Below, in pieces: positions 25,478 through 34,133 of a stretch of DNA of 64,000 bases. Source of the DNA: Micavibrio sp. (lineage in GTDB: Bacteria > Pseudomonadota > Alphaproteobacteria > Micavibrionales > Micavibrionaceae); assembly GCA_030824965.1 (NCBI GenBank), contig JAPJQV010000001.1:456756-520755 (forward strand). The letters are read 5' to 3'. Every line of letters begins with the position of its first letter. Within the stretch, counting starts at the first letter, position 1. The notes beneath the pieces were generated by a model. The model saw only the letters and a program-made list of their open reading frames with translations. It searched no databases and was not told the DNA's origin. Made by a program: the position numbers and the translations under genes.

Positions 25478-25536
25478 TATCAAATCCCTTTAGATGGTAA
25501 AATGGTTCGCTGGCAAAAGCCCTGAAAATAGTTAAA

Positions 25537-25621
25537 TGGTGCGGCCAAGAAGACTCGAACTTCCACGGGTTGCCCCACATCGACCTCAACGATGCGCGTC
25601 TACCAATTCCGCCATGGCCGC
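25537..25621 (-). tRNA. tRNA-Leu (GAG anticodon)
   Basis: On the minus strand an 85-nt cloverleaf folds with acceptor stem GCGGCCA/TGGCCGC, a D arm GCGGAATTGGTAGACGC, anticodon stem-loop CATCG-TTGAGGT-CGATG giving anticodon GAG, a variable arm (TGGGGCAACCCGT, the long class II arm of leucine tRNAs) and a TTCGAGT T loop. Discriminator A and an encoded CCA end are at 25540-25537. It reads codons CTC/CTT and lies between maeB and lipB. Confidence 0.96.
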
Positions 25622-25690
25622 GTTAGGTAGTAGAAGATGGCTGTGTCGTAACAGATTGAATAACTTATCGCAAGCCTGTAATGGAATGAA

Positions 25691-26311
25691 ATGGAATACA
25701 AAATTTCCGACGTTCCCGTTGAATATAAAGACGCTGTTTCTTTCATGGAAAATCGCGTTGCAGCAATCCGCGAAGGCGTGACAGATGATCTGATCTGGTT
25801 TCTCGAACATCCGCCTCTTTACACGGCGGGCACATCCGCAAAAGCAAGTGATCTGCGCGAGGCCCGCTTTCCAGTTTTTGAAACCGGACGAGGAGGGCAA
25901 TATACCTATCACGGCCCCGGCCAGCTGGTTGCCTATGTTATGCTGGATCTGAAGAAACGGGGCTCTGAACCGGACATTAAAAGATATATACATAATCTTG
26001 AGCAGTGGATCATTAATTCTCTCGCTGAATTAGGGGTAAGTAGCGAGCGGCGCGAAGGTCGTGTCGGGATCTGGGTAAATCATAATGGTCGAGAAGAAAA
26101 AATCGCCGCTATCGGTGTGCGTGTTCGTCATTGGGTAACCTATCACGGCATTTCACTAAATATTGATCCCGACCTGTCCCATTTTGGCGGTATAGTTCCC
26201 TGCGGCATTTCCGAGCACGGGGTTTGTTCGCTTAGGTCTCTAGGTGTTACAGTTTCCACAAGTGAGGTGGAGAAAATTTTAAAAAAACAATGGGTTAGCG
26301 TTTTCGGCTAA
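25691..26311 (+). CDS. lipB: Octanoyltransferase LipB
   Basis: 206 residues. LipB transfers the octanoyl chain from acyl carrier protein to lipoyl-dependent enzymes, before LipA adds sulphur. The family signature GRGGQYTYHGPGQLVAYVMLDL starts near residue 67; the catalytic pair is Lys 137 (KIAAIGVRV) and Cys 171 (VPCGI), with HGISLNIDPDL between them. It is transcribed away from the tRNA-Leu gene and ends in a 4-nt convergent overlap with the amidohydrolase gene. The first residues differ between LipB proteins, so a neighbouring start is possible, but the ATG at 25691 fits the length. Confidence 0.95.
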   Translation: MEYKISDVPVEYKDAVSFMENRVAAIREGVTDDLIWFLEHPPLYTAGTSAKASDLREARFPVFETGRGGQYTYHGPGQLVAYVMLDLKKRGSEPDIKRYIHNLEQWIINSLAELGVSSERREGRVGIWVNHNGREEKIAAIGVRVRHWVTYHGISLNIDPDLSHFGGIVPCGISEHGVCSLRSLGVTVSTSEVEKILKKQWVSVFG

Positions 26312-27192
26312 TCTGCGGCCTGCGCTATGTTTTGTTTACCTGCCCAGTCTGCGATAAATTTAGACATTTCATAAAGATTGCTCTTTAACTTGTTGTAATT
26401 CTTGTTTTTTTCTTGAGTGGCTTCGTTCAGGTATAGGGACTTGTTAATCTCAATTTGAAGCCCGTGGCGACCCATTTGCGGATTAGAATACCGCTTTAAT
26501 AGTTCAACTCCTTTATAAGGATTGTTGATATTAACCTTATACCCAAGATCACCGAGAAAGTTCTTGATAGCTCTGGTAAATCTAGGGTCACATGTTGTGC
26601 CGTCGCGGTCGCCAAGCACGAAATCAGCTTCGCCTGACAGAAACGCCGACCCGATCCCGCCTGAAGGCGAATTCATTGAATGGCAATCGATATGCCAGAC
26701 CTGTCCATAATTATAATGTGTGTCATCGAGAATAGTTTTTAGCGCATGATGGTAAGGGCGATAATAAGTTTCGATGCGACTCCGGATTTCATCAATCCTG
26801 AGACGGCGATTATAGATCGGCGAACCGGCTCGGATTAGGCGATGGACAAGCCCGTGTCCGGCGGCGGATCGTATCGTAGGCTCGAATTTCTCCGGCCAAT
26901 CTGCGTCTAGCAGATCAGGGTCTATATCATCTTCGGCGCGATTGACGTCAATATAGGAGCGGGCGAACTGACAAGCGAGAAGCGGCGCGCCTAATTTTGT
27001 TACGTCGGCGTAAAGATCGTCGATGAATAAATCTTCGGTCCGGCGCAGCATGGCCAGCTCGGAGGAGTACCCGTAATTCTCGGGATAGACCGTCCCGCTA
27101 TGCGGAGAATTAAAGACAACCGGAATACTCTGCGCCGGACTAGGCATCAGGATTTTGTAAACATTCTCGATTTCGGAATATAGAGAAGACAT
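26308..27192 (-). CDS. N-formylglutamate amidohydrolase family protein
   Basis: 294 residues. The family (FGase, related to HutG) is a zinc-type amidohydrolase that hydrolyses N-formylglutamate to glutamate and formate in histidine breakdown, though many paralogues have other substrates. The start VVFNSPHSGTVYPENY is the family's first block with metal-binding His; further blocks are FARSYIDVNRAEDDIDPDLL, YRPYHHALKTILDD and WHIDCHSMNSPSG, then GLQIEINKSLYLNEAT. No hut genes are nearby, so the physiological substrate is open. It overlaps lipB tail to tail by 4 nt and is followed downstream of epmA. Confidence 0.88.
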   Translation of the reverse strand: MSSLYSEIENVYKILMPSPAQSIPVVFNSPHSGTVYPENYGYSSELAMLRRTEDLFIDDLYADVTKLGAPLLACQFARSYIDVNRAEDDIDPDLLDADWPEKFEPTIRSAAGHGLVHRLIRAGSPIYNRRLRIDEIRSRIETYYRPYHHALKTILDDTHYNYGQVWHIDCHSMNSPSGGIGSAFLSGEADFVLGDRDGTTCDPRFTRAIKNFLGDLGYKVNINNPYKGVELLKRYSNPQMGRHGLQIEINKSLYLNEATQEKNKNYNKLKSNLYEMSKFIADWAGKQNIAQAAD

Positions 27193-27234
27193 TTACTAAT
27201 CTTATGCCGTAATCTTAAAATGGAAAGTCTTGTT

Positions 27235-28251
27235 TTAGGGTTTTGGCGTCCATAAAACCTGATTGATATCATCCGTGCCAACCGCCAGCATAACGAGGCG
27301 GTCAATGCCCAGTGCAATCCCGGAACTTTCCGGCATACCGAATTTAAGAGCCTCGAGGAAATCCTGATCGACGGGGTATTTGTCACCATAGAGTTTTTCT
27401 TTCAAAGCAAGCTCTTCCGCAAACCGCGCTTCCTGCTCGACCGGATCGGTTAATTCCCCAAATGCATTGGCGACTTCGACGCCGCAAACATACAGCTCGA
27501 AGCGTTCGGCAAATCTCGGATCTTCCGGTTTGCGTCTGGCAAGCGAGGCCATGCTGACCGGATAGTCGCATAATATAGTAGGGGTGCCGTTACCGAGTTT
27601 TGGTTCGATCAGCGCGTCCATCACGCGGAAGAACAGATCGTCCCAGGCATCATCCGGTGCGGTGCGGATTCCAATCTCTTGAATAGCCTTATTAAAACCT
27701 TTCGCGTCATTGAGATAATCGGAAAGCTTTATCCCTGCATACGTTCGAAATGCTCCATCGACGGAAATAATCTCCCAATCCGCGAAAGGGTCACAGATTT
27801 TATCACGATAGGAATAAGCCTTAATGCCAACTTCCTTCGCGCAGAACCGCAAAAGATCAATGCAATCCTGCATGATCTGCTTGTAATTTTCTTTCGCGCG
27901 GTACCATTCGATCATGGTGAATTCAATGCTATGCCGTCTCGAGGCTTCCGCGTCTCTGAACACGTGGCATATCTGGAATATTTTAGGCAGGCCCGCGACC
28001 AGCAATTTCTTCATCGCAAATTCGGGACTGGTATGAAGGTAACGTGTCCGGTCAATCTGCTTATCGACGCCCCGAATATCGGCTTGGATACCTAATATAT
28101 GTGTATCCATCACTGGGCAGACTTGCAGGATCGGAGTTTCAACTTCCCAGAAATCCTGCGTCTCGAAGAATTTTCGAATAGCGCGTATTAAAACCATACG
28201 CTGGCGCAGGTTTTCCCTTTTTGATTTAAAATTCTCGGGTTTCCACCACAT
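27235..28251 (-). CDS. epmA: Elongation factor P--(R)-beta-lysine ligase EpmA (GenX/PoxA)
   Basis: 338 residues, close to the E. coli protein (325). It is a class II lysyl-tRNA synthetase core without the tRNA anticodon domain, which in E. coli attaches beta-lysine to elongation factor P. Motif 2 reads FQICHVFRDAEASRRHSIEFTMIEWYRA and motif 3 GIALGIDRLVMLAVG; motif 1 is in FWEVETPILQ. The missing ~150-residue N-terminal domain distinguishes it from LysRS. Its partners (beta-lysine mutase EpmB and EF-P) are not in the window. It is divergent from serS across 81 nt. Confidence 0.93.
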   Translation of the reverse strand: MWWKPENFKSKRENLRQRMVLIRAIRKFFETQDFWEVETPILQVCPVMDTHILGIQADIRGVDKQIDRTRYLHTSPEFAMKKLLVAGLPKIFQICHVFRDAEASRRHSIEFTMIEWYRAKENYKQIMQDCIDLLRFCAKEVGIKAYSYRDKICDPFADWEIISVDGAFRTYAGIKLSDYLNDAKGFNKAIQEIGIRTAPDDAWDDLFFRVMDALIEPKLGNGTPTILCDYPVSMASLARRKPEDPRFAERFELYVCGVEVANAFGELTDPVEQEARFAEELALKEKLYGDKYPVDQDFLEALKFGMPESSGIALGIDRLVMLAVGTDDINQVLWTPKP

Positions 28252-28332
28252 AATGACATCCTTAAGGCGTTGCCCTTTAGACGTAATTTATATAGATTCT
28301 TACGGCAATAACAAATCCCAAGGACTCCCTCT

Positions 28333-29613
28333 ATGCATGACATGCGCGCCATACGCGAAAATCCCGAAGCTTTCGATAAAAACTGGGCGCGGCGGGGAGT
28401 ATCACCACAGACAGCCGATATTCTCCGGCTTGACGAACAGCGCCGCGCTTTTCAAACGGAAATGCAGGTCTTGCTGCAAAAAAGAAACGAGCTGTCAAAG
28501 CAAATCGGCCAGATCAAAGCTCAAAAAGGCAATGCCGATGAATTGATGGCGGAAGTCGCCGCGATCAAGGAAAAAACCGCCGCGCTGGAAATATCTGAAC
28601 AGCAAGCTGCCGAAGGATTGAATGAAATTCTATCTTCCCTGCCAAACCAGCTTGCCGACGATGTGCCGGACGGAACATCGGAAGACGATAATGTCGAAAT
28701 TCGCAAAGTTGGCAAGCCGAAACTCATCAACGATATCAAAGACCACGTCGATATCGGCGAAGCGTTGGGCATGATGGATTTCGATACGGCGGCGAAAATG
28801 TCCGGAGCGCGTTTCGTTTTACTCAAAGGCCAATTGTCCCGCATGGAACGGGCGTTGGCGCAATTGATGCTCGATACCCATACGCAGGAACACGGCTATA
28901 CCGAATGCTCTCCGCCTTTATTGGTCAATGACCAGACGATGTATGGCACCACTCAATTGCCGAAATTTGCCGACGATCAATTTAAAACCACGCGTGGCGA
29001 CTGGTTGATTCCAACCGCGGAAGTTACGCTCACTAATATCGTGGCCGATACGATCATGGATGAAACCATGCTGCCAAAACGTTATACGGCTTTCACGCCA
29101 TGTTTTCGTCAGGAAGCGGGTTCCGCAGGCCGTGATACGCGTGGCATCATCCGTCAGCATCAATTTTATAAAGTAGAGATGGTAAGTATTGTTCTGCCGG
29201 AACAATCCGAAGCGGAGCATGAACGCATGCTCCAATGCGCGGAAAATATTCTGAAGAAATTGGAGCTGCCGTTCCGAACGATCACTCTGTGTGCAGGAGA
29301 TATCGGTTTTTCTGCCCGTAAAACTTACGATATCGAAGTCTGGGTTCCTTCCCAAAATAAATATCGCGAGATTTCAAGTTGTTCGAATTGCGGCGACATA
29401 CAGTCCCGCAGGATGAAAGCCCGCTTCAAACGCAATGGTGCGAAAGAAACCGAATTCGTGCATACGCTCAACGGTTCCGGCCTTGCCGTAGGACGTACGT
29501 TAGTGGCTGTTATGGAAAATTATTACGATCCATCGGATGGTGGGATATTCATTCCTAAAGCATTACAGCCTTATATGAATGGTTTGACTAAAATTACACC
29601 TCCAAAGCCTTAA
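28333..29613 (+). CDS. serS: Serine--tRNA ligase
   Basis: 426 residues. Charges tRNA-Ser in the cytoplasm. The long N-terminal coiled-coil arm (about 30-105, e.g. ALEISEQQAAEGLNEIL) that grips the tRNA variable arm, motif 2 FRQEAGSAGRDTRGIIRQHQF and motif 3 NGSGLAVGRTLVAVMENY are all clear. The N-terminal MHDMRAIRENPEAF is the usual alphaproteobacterial start. pcm follows after 2 nt, and nlpD overlaps that by 4 nt, giving a serS-pcm-nlpD operon (surE, often between serS and pcm, is absent). Confidence 0.97.
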   Translation: MHDMRAIRENPEAFDKNWARRGVSPQTADILRLDEQRRAFQTEMQVLLQKRNELSKQIGQIKAQKGNADELMAEVAAIKEKTAALEISEQQAAEGLNEILSSLPNQLADDVPDGTSEDDNVEIRKVGKPKLINDIKDHVDIGEALGMMDFDTAAKMSGARFVLLKGQLSRMERALAQLMLDTHTQEHGYTECSPPLLVNDQTMYGTTQLPKFADDQFKTTRGDWLIPTAEVTLTNIVADTIMDETMLPKRYTAFTPCFRQEAGSAGRDTRGIIRQHQFYKVEMVSIVLPEQSEAEHERMLQCAENILKKLELPFRTITLCAGDIGFSARKTYDIEVWVPSQNKYREISSCSNCGDIQSRRMKARFKRNGAKETEFVHTLNGSGLAVGRTLVAVMENYYDPSDGGIFIPKALQPYMNGLTKITPPKP

Positions 29614-29615
29614 AA

Positions 29616-30302
29616 ATGAACTCGCCCGACGCTCGCAAAATCCGATTGATCATGACGCTTCGTCAGGCGGGGATTACCGATACGAAAGTGCTGGGTGCGA
29701 TAGAGCGTATCCCGCGTGAAAATTTCGTGCCGTATTCTTTTGGGGACCGTGCCTATGAGGATACCGCACTGCCCATCGGTCTTGGACAAACTATTTCCCA
29801 GCCTTATGTCGTTGCTTACATGACATCCGCTTTGGAAATGGAAGAACGCATGAGCGTTCTCGAAATCGGTACAGGCTGCGGCTATCAGGCGGCTATCCTT
29901 TCTAAACTTTGCCGCCGCGTGTACACAATTGAACGTCACAAGCCTTTGGCTGAAGTCGCGCATCGCCACTTCGATGAGCTTAAGCTAAGAAATATAACGA
30001 ATAAATGCGATGACGGTATGAAAGGATGGCCGGAAGCTGCGCCATTCGACCGCATTATTGTTACAGCTGCTGCGGCAGGCGATCCGCCTAAGCCGCTTCT
30101 CGATCAATTGAAAATCGGTGGCATCATGGTGATTCCGATTGGCGGGCAGGGGCAAAACCAGACCCTTCGCCGATATAAACGCGAAAGCGAGGAAATTTAC
30201 TCAAAAATCGATTTGCTCCCTGTGAGGTTCGTGCCGCTTTTACCTGATGTGCCCAAAAACAATTCCTATTCACGCGAAGATTTACAGGAAGTGGCTTCGT
30301 GA
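29616..30302 (+). CDS. pcm: Protein-L-isoaspartate O-methyltransferase
   Basis: 228 residues. Repairs isomerised Asp/Asn residues in damaged proteins by SAM-dependent methylation. Key segments: VPRENFVPYSFGDRAYEDTALPIGLGQTISQPYVVAYM, the first half of the substrate site; EIGTGCGYQAAILSKL, the SAM motif; and PFDRIIVTAAAAGDPPKPLLDQL. The C-terminus has the IPIGGQGQNQTLRRYKR strand of this family. The start is 2 nt past the serS stop; nlpD overlaps the end. The assignment is secure. Confidence 0.95.
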   Translation: MNSPDARKIRLIMTLRQAGITDTKVLGAIERIPRENFVPYSFGDRAYEDTALPIGLGQTISQPYVVAYMTSALEMEERMSVLEIGTGCGYQAAILSKLCRRVYTIERHKPLAEVAHRHFDELKLRNITNKCDDGMKGWPEAAPFDRIIVTAAAAGDPPKPLLDQLKIGGIMVIPIGGQGQNQTLRRYKRESEEIYSKIDLLPVRFVPLLPDVPKNNSYSREDLQEVAS

Positions 30303-31291
30303 AAAAGCATTTTGCTTTATTGACCTTTCTACTTGTGTCATGCGCTCCGTCGAAAAATCTGGCGCCGGTTTATTCCTATGGGGTTGCGCCCGGTGTTGGA
30401 AGTCTGGGTGTCCATGTCGTGCAACCGACAGATACTGTTTATAAAATTTCTCAGAAATATAATCTCGATTTGCGCGGGATTATTGAAGCCAACCATCTTT
30501 CTCCTCCTTATATGCTGTCCGCAGGAACCCGTCTAAATCTTCCGGCCCCGAAAACATATCGCGCACGCAGCACGGACAGCCTTTACAATGTGTCGCGTCT
30601 TTTTAATACGACGCAAACAGAACTCGCGTCTCTAAATAAACTTTCACCACCTTACAAGCTTGCGCAAGGCCAACTTTTAAAAATCCCAGGTAGTTACGAC
30701 ACCACTGAGGAAATAGCACCTTCGGTAGCGCCTGATATATCCAGTACATTGCCTGTTAACGAAAAAATAGAAACTGTGGTTTTGCCATCCAATCTTCCGG
30801 TGCCTGTTGCCACGCCCTCACCATCTTCGATGTCTATGCCGCCGCAGCCGGCCAACACCCATATTTCTGAACCTTTACAAACAGCCGGCGGTGCTAAAAA
30901 CCTGCCTGTTCCGGCGCGGGCCGGAAAATTCCTGAAACCTGTAAACGGTAAAATTATATCCAATTTCGGGGATAAAGCTGACGGTCAGCATAATGACGGG
31001 ATCAATATCGCTGCTGTAAAAGGGGCATCTGTCAATGCGGCTGAAAATGGCAAAGTTGTTTATGTAGGGGATGAAATAAAAGGTTACGGCAATATGATTC
31101 TTTTACGCCATAAAGATCAATATATGACGGCTTATGCCCATCTTGGAAAAATGCTTGTTAAAAAAGGCGATGTGATACAGCGCGGACAGGCGATTGGCAC
31201 GGTGGGATCGACGGGTTTCGTCGATAAGCCGCAACTCCATTTTGAAATTCGCAAAGGAAAGAAGGCTATAGATCCTTCTGGTTTAATTTAG
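30299..31291 (+). CDS. nlpD: NlpD-like LysM and M23 domain lipoprotein
   Basis: 330 residues, GTG start overlapping pcm by 4 nt. A short leader ends in the lipobox LVSC (Cys 15), so it should be an outer membrane lipoprotein. Two LysM repeats (about 40-83 and 88-131) bind peptidoglycan; a Pro/Ser-rich linker leads to an M23 domain (about 208-330) with GKVVYVGDEIKGYGNMI, YAHLGKML and QLHFEIRKG. The first metal motif, normally HxGxD, is HNDGINI, so the Asp is Asn with an extra residue before Gly. As with E. coli NlpD, it is probably an amidase activator rather than a hydrolase. That is inference from the degenerate site and the pcm linkage. Confidence 0.88.
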   Translation: MKKHFALLTFLLVSCAPSKNLAPVYSYGVAPGVGSLGVHVVQPTDTVYKISQKYNLDLRGIIEANHLSPPYMLSAGTRLNLPAPKTYRARSTDSLYNVSRLFNTTQTELASLNKLSPPYKLAQGQLLKIPGSYDTTEEIAPSVAPDISSTLPVNEKIETVVLPSNLPVPVATPSPSSMSMPPQPANTHISEPLQTAGGAKNLPVPARAGKFLKPVNGKIISNFGDKADGQHNDGINIAAVKGASVNAAENGKVVYVGDEIKGYGNMILLRHKDQYMTAYAHLGKMLVKKGDVIQRGQAIGTVGSTGFVDKPQLHFEIRKGKKAIDPSGLI

Positions 31292-32112
31292 AAATTCCCT
31301 CGTTCTTCAAGTTCGCGGTCTTTCCGTTGTACATCGAATTTCATGCGCATATTTTCTTTGGTGAGATTGTAAAAATAATCGTAATAGGATTTGTCATCGA
31401 GAACATAACGCCCTTCGCTGCCAATATTTGAAATGCGGATACCTGCGGGGCCGATAGTGGCGAATTTACCTGGGGCTTTCGGATAATTCAGAAGGAGAAT
31501 GAAATTCCCTTTGTCTTCGAAAGGAGTGATGTTTTCAAACTTGGCCATATTATATTTAGGCAGTTTACGCAGGAATGAATCATAAAGGTTTAAATTTTCC
31601 TGTTTATTGATCAGCCATGATGGATTGGGCAAATTCTGATTAATCCAGTAGCGTGCCACGATGCCGCTTGAGTCCATGGGATATACTTCGCCGGGAAATT
31701 TCTCGAAACTGGACTGGTTTGTAACTTCTTCCTTTAAAAACTTAAAGAAATTTTTGCTGTCTTTGTAATAGTCGTGTCGGGCCAGAATGGTAGAAATAAG
31801 AATCCCGTTTTTGGAAATATAATAATCCTTTCCGGTCAAACCATTCGCGTCTTTTACGCTCAAAGCCAGCATCTCGGCTGGTTTGTTTATAAAAGGACTG
31901 ATTGTTTCTTTATTTCCCTTTTTCATGCTTTCGGCAAGATATTCGAAGCGGCGCCATTCATCGGATTCATTCATGCGCCACTTGTAGACTTCTGTAAAAC
32001 CTTCGCGGGCGTCAGGATCCGCCTTATACAGGCGGATCGAAACTTGGCTATCCGCGTAGGCAGGAATGGCGATTAACAGAAGCAATAACAAAATAAGCGA
32101 TTTCATTGGCAT
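31288..32112 (-). CDS. Secreted protein of unknown function
   Basis: About 274 residues from ATG 32112 (an ATG two codons later, 32106, is equally good). A strongly hydrophobic leader (KSLILLLLLLIAIPAYA) ends in AYADS, a good signal peptidase I site, so the protein should be periplasmic or exported. The mature part is mixed with many aromatic residues (DYYKDSKNFFKF, YYDYFYNL) and no metal or catalytic motif I recognise. It overlaps the nlpD-like gene tail to tail by 4 nt and is divergent from yajC. No family recognised. Confidence 0.75.
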   Translation of the reverse strand: MPMKSLILLLLLLIAIPAYADSQVSIRLYKADPDAREGFTEVYKWRMNESDEWRRFEYLAESMKKGNKETISPFINKPAEMLALSVKDANGLTGKDYYISKNGILISTILARHDYYKDSKNFFKFLKEEVTNQSSFEKFPGEVYPMDSSGIVARYWINQNLPNPSWLINKQENLNLYDSFLRKLPKYNMAKFENITPFEDKGNFILLLNYPKAPGKFATIGPAGIRISNIGSEGRYVLDDKSYYDYFYNLTKENMRMKFDVQRKDRELEERGNF

Positions 32113-32222
32113 ATATAACCATAGATTTTGCATAGGATAAATAGAGCTGTTCCCTTGTTTTCGGGTGAGAAGAGGGGATATATAGTCTCATCTCAAACAT
32201 TATTTAAAAGGTTCGACTTTAA

Positions 32223-32579
32223 ATGTTCATCAATTCTGCTCTGGCAGCTTCCGAAACGGTCACAACGGCTACTGCCGCTGCGTCATCCGGCGCGGCATTC
32301 CCGCAAACTATAATGTTCACAGTTGTTTTGGTGGTCCTGTTTTACTTCTTGCTCATCCGCCCACAGCAGAAAAGATATAAAGAACATTCTGATATGCTGG
32401 GTAAATTGAGTGTAGGCGACACTGTTGTTACACAAGGCGGCGCTATCGGCAAAATTGATTCAATGCCATCTGATAAAGAAGTTATCGTCGATTTCGGCAA
32501 TAACGTTAAAATGACGATCCTGCGGTCTTCCGTCATGGGCAAATACGAAGCTGAAGCCAAAAAGATAGACAAAAAATGA
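32223..32579 (+). CDS. yajC: Preprotein translocase subunit YajC
   Basis: 118 residues. YajC is a small single-span inner membrane protein that associates with SecD-SecF. The one helix (about 29-49, IMFTVVLVVLFYFLLIRPQQ) is followed by the family signature RPQQKRYKEHSDMLGKL and SVGDTVVTQGGAIGKI, then VIVDFGNNVKMTILRSSV. The Ala/Thr-rich N-terminus (SALAASETVTTATAAAS) is periplasmic. The stop overlaps the secD start by 4 nt (ATGA), so translation is coupled. Confidence 0.96.
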   Translation: MFINSALAASETVTTATAAASSGAAFPQTIMFTVVLVVLFYFLLIRPQQKRYKEHSDMLGKLSVGDTVVTQGGAIGKIDSMPSDKEVIVDFGNNVKMTILRSSVMGKYEAEAKKIDKK

Positions 32580-34123
32580 TTCATATTGCACGCTGGAAAA
32601 TGGTGCTGATCGTATTGGTCAGTATCCTGTCCATTCTTTATACTATCCCGAGCTTTTTGGATCAAAAAACGAAGGACTGGCTCGAAGCCAATGCGCCGTC
32701 ATGGGCGCCGACACGTTCGGTCAATCTTGGTCTTGATTTGCGCGGCGGCTCCCATCTCCTGCTGGAAGCAGATATCGACAGCGTTATCAAACAGAAAACT
32801 GAAGATGGCGCTACAGCGTTGCGCACCGAACTGCGTAAGCAGAAAATTGATTTTACCAATGTTTCAATTATTCCCAATGGAATTAAGCTTGATCTAAAAT
32901 CTGAAGAACACCTGACGGCGGCTGAGAAAGAATTACGTCGCATCGACGACAGTTTCGTTGTATCTCGTAACGGTCTGGCATTACAAGGCGTCTATGACGA
33001 GCGCGCTCTGAAAACCATCCGCACGCAGACTTTGTCACAGTCCATTGAAATCGTAGAGCGCCGCGTCAATGAAACCGGTACACGCGAGCCTATTATCCAG
33101 CGTCAGGGCGATACGCGGATTCTCGTTCAATTACCAGGCGTTGAAAATCCGGAGCGCATCAAGGAACTGATGGGCCGCACGGCCAAGCTGACATTCCACC
33201 TGGTCGATCTTGATGGTAGCGGCGTCGATGCGCGTCTTCTTCCAATGCACGACAATCCGGGTCAGAAAATCGCTATCAAACGCCGCGTGATCATGAGCGG
33301 CGACATGTTGGTTCAAGCACAACCTTCTTTTCAGGAAGGCGCGCCCGTTGTGAGCTTTAAGTTAAACGCGATCGGCTCGCGCCGTTTTTGCGATGTAACG
33401 ACCCAGAACGTAAACAAACCTTTTGCCGTCGTACTCGATGGGGAAGTTATCACAGCGCCGAATATCAATTCCGCTATCTGCGGCGGTCAGGCGATCATCT
33501 CCGGAAGCTTTTCCGTTCAGGAAGCCAGCGATCTCGCCCTTCTTTTAAGAGCGGGAGCCTTGCCCACGACATTGACGGTTGTCGAAGAACGCTCTGTGGG
33601 TCCGACGCTCGGCTCTGACTCTGTCACTGCCGGAGCCTTTGCAAGCCTTGTCGCATTCGCTCTTGTTGTTGCGTTGATGCTCGTTTGTTACGGCCTGTTC
33701 GGCTTGTTTGCGTCTGTCGCACTGGTTATCAACCTTGCATTGACCTTTACCGTGATGACGCTAATCGGCGCAACATTGACTTTGCCGGGTATCGCGGGTC
33801 TCGTGCTGACCATCGGGCAAGCGGTTGACGCCAATGTACTTATTTTCGAGCGGATGAAAGAAGAGATCAGAGCGGGGCGTTCGGTTATGTCGGCGATTGA
33901 TACCGGCTACCAGAAAGCCATGTCGTCGATTATCGACTCTAACCTGACCGCGCTTATTTCAGGGGCCATTTTGTATGCTGTCGGAACCGGCCCAATCAAG
34001 GGCTTCGCCGTTACACTGACAATAGGTATTCTGACATCGCTTTTTTCGGCGATCATGCTAACCCGCATGATGCTTTTGATCTGGCTGAAGAAAACCAAAG
34101 CAAAAACTATTCCGATTATGTGA
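32576..34123 (+). CDS. secD: Protein translocase subunit SecD
   Basis: 515 residues. SecD with SecF uses the proton gradient to pull exported proteins into the periplasm. An N-terminal helix (LIVLVSILSILYTIPSFL) is followed by the D1 motif VNLGLDLRGGSHLLLE, a large periplasmic domain with GDTRILVQLPGVENPERIKELMG, and five more helices starting near SLVAFALVVALMLV. The D4/D5 motif TIGQAVDANVLIFERMKEE carries the acidic residues of the pump. It is coupled to yajC upstream and secF 10 nt downstream. Confidence 0.97.
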   Translation: MIHIARWKMVLIVLVSILSILYTIPSFLDQKTKDWLEANAPSWAPTRSVNLGLDLRGGSHLLLEADIDSVIKQKTEDGATALRTELRKQKIDFTNVSIIPNGIKLDLKSEEHLTAAEKELRRIDDSFVVSRNGLALQGVYDERALKTIRTQTLSQSIEIVERRVNETGTREPIIQRQGDTRILVQLPGVENPERIKELMGRTAKLTFHLVDLDGSGVDARLLPMHDNPGQKIAIKRRVIMSGDMLVQAQPSFQEGAPVVSFKLNAIGSRRFCDVTTQNVNKPFAVVLDGEVITAPNINSAICGGQAIISGSFSVQEASDLALLLRAGALPTTLTVVEERSVGPTLGSDSVTAGAFASLVAFALVVALMLVCYGLFGLFASVALVINLALTFTVMTLIGATLTLPGIAGLVLTIGQAVDANVLIFERMKEEIRAGRSVMSAIDTGYQKAMSSIIDSNLTALISGAILYAVGTGPIKGFAVTLTIGILTSLFSAIMLTRMMLLIWLKKTKAKTIPIM

Positions 34124-34133
34124 GTGCCAGAAT

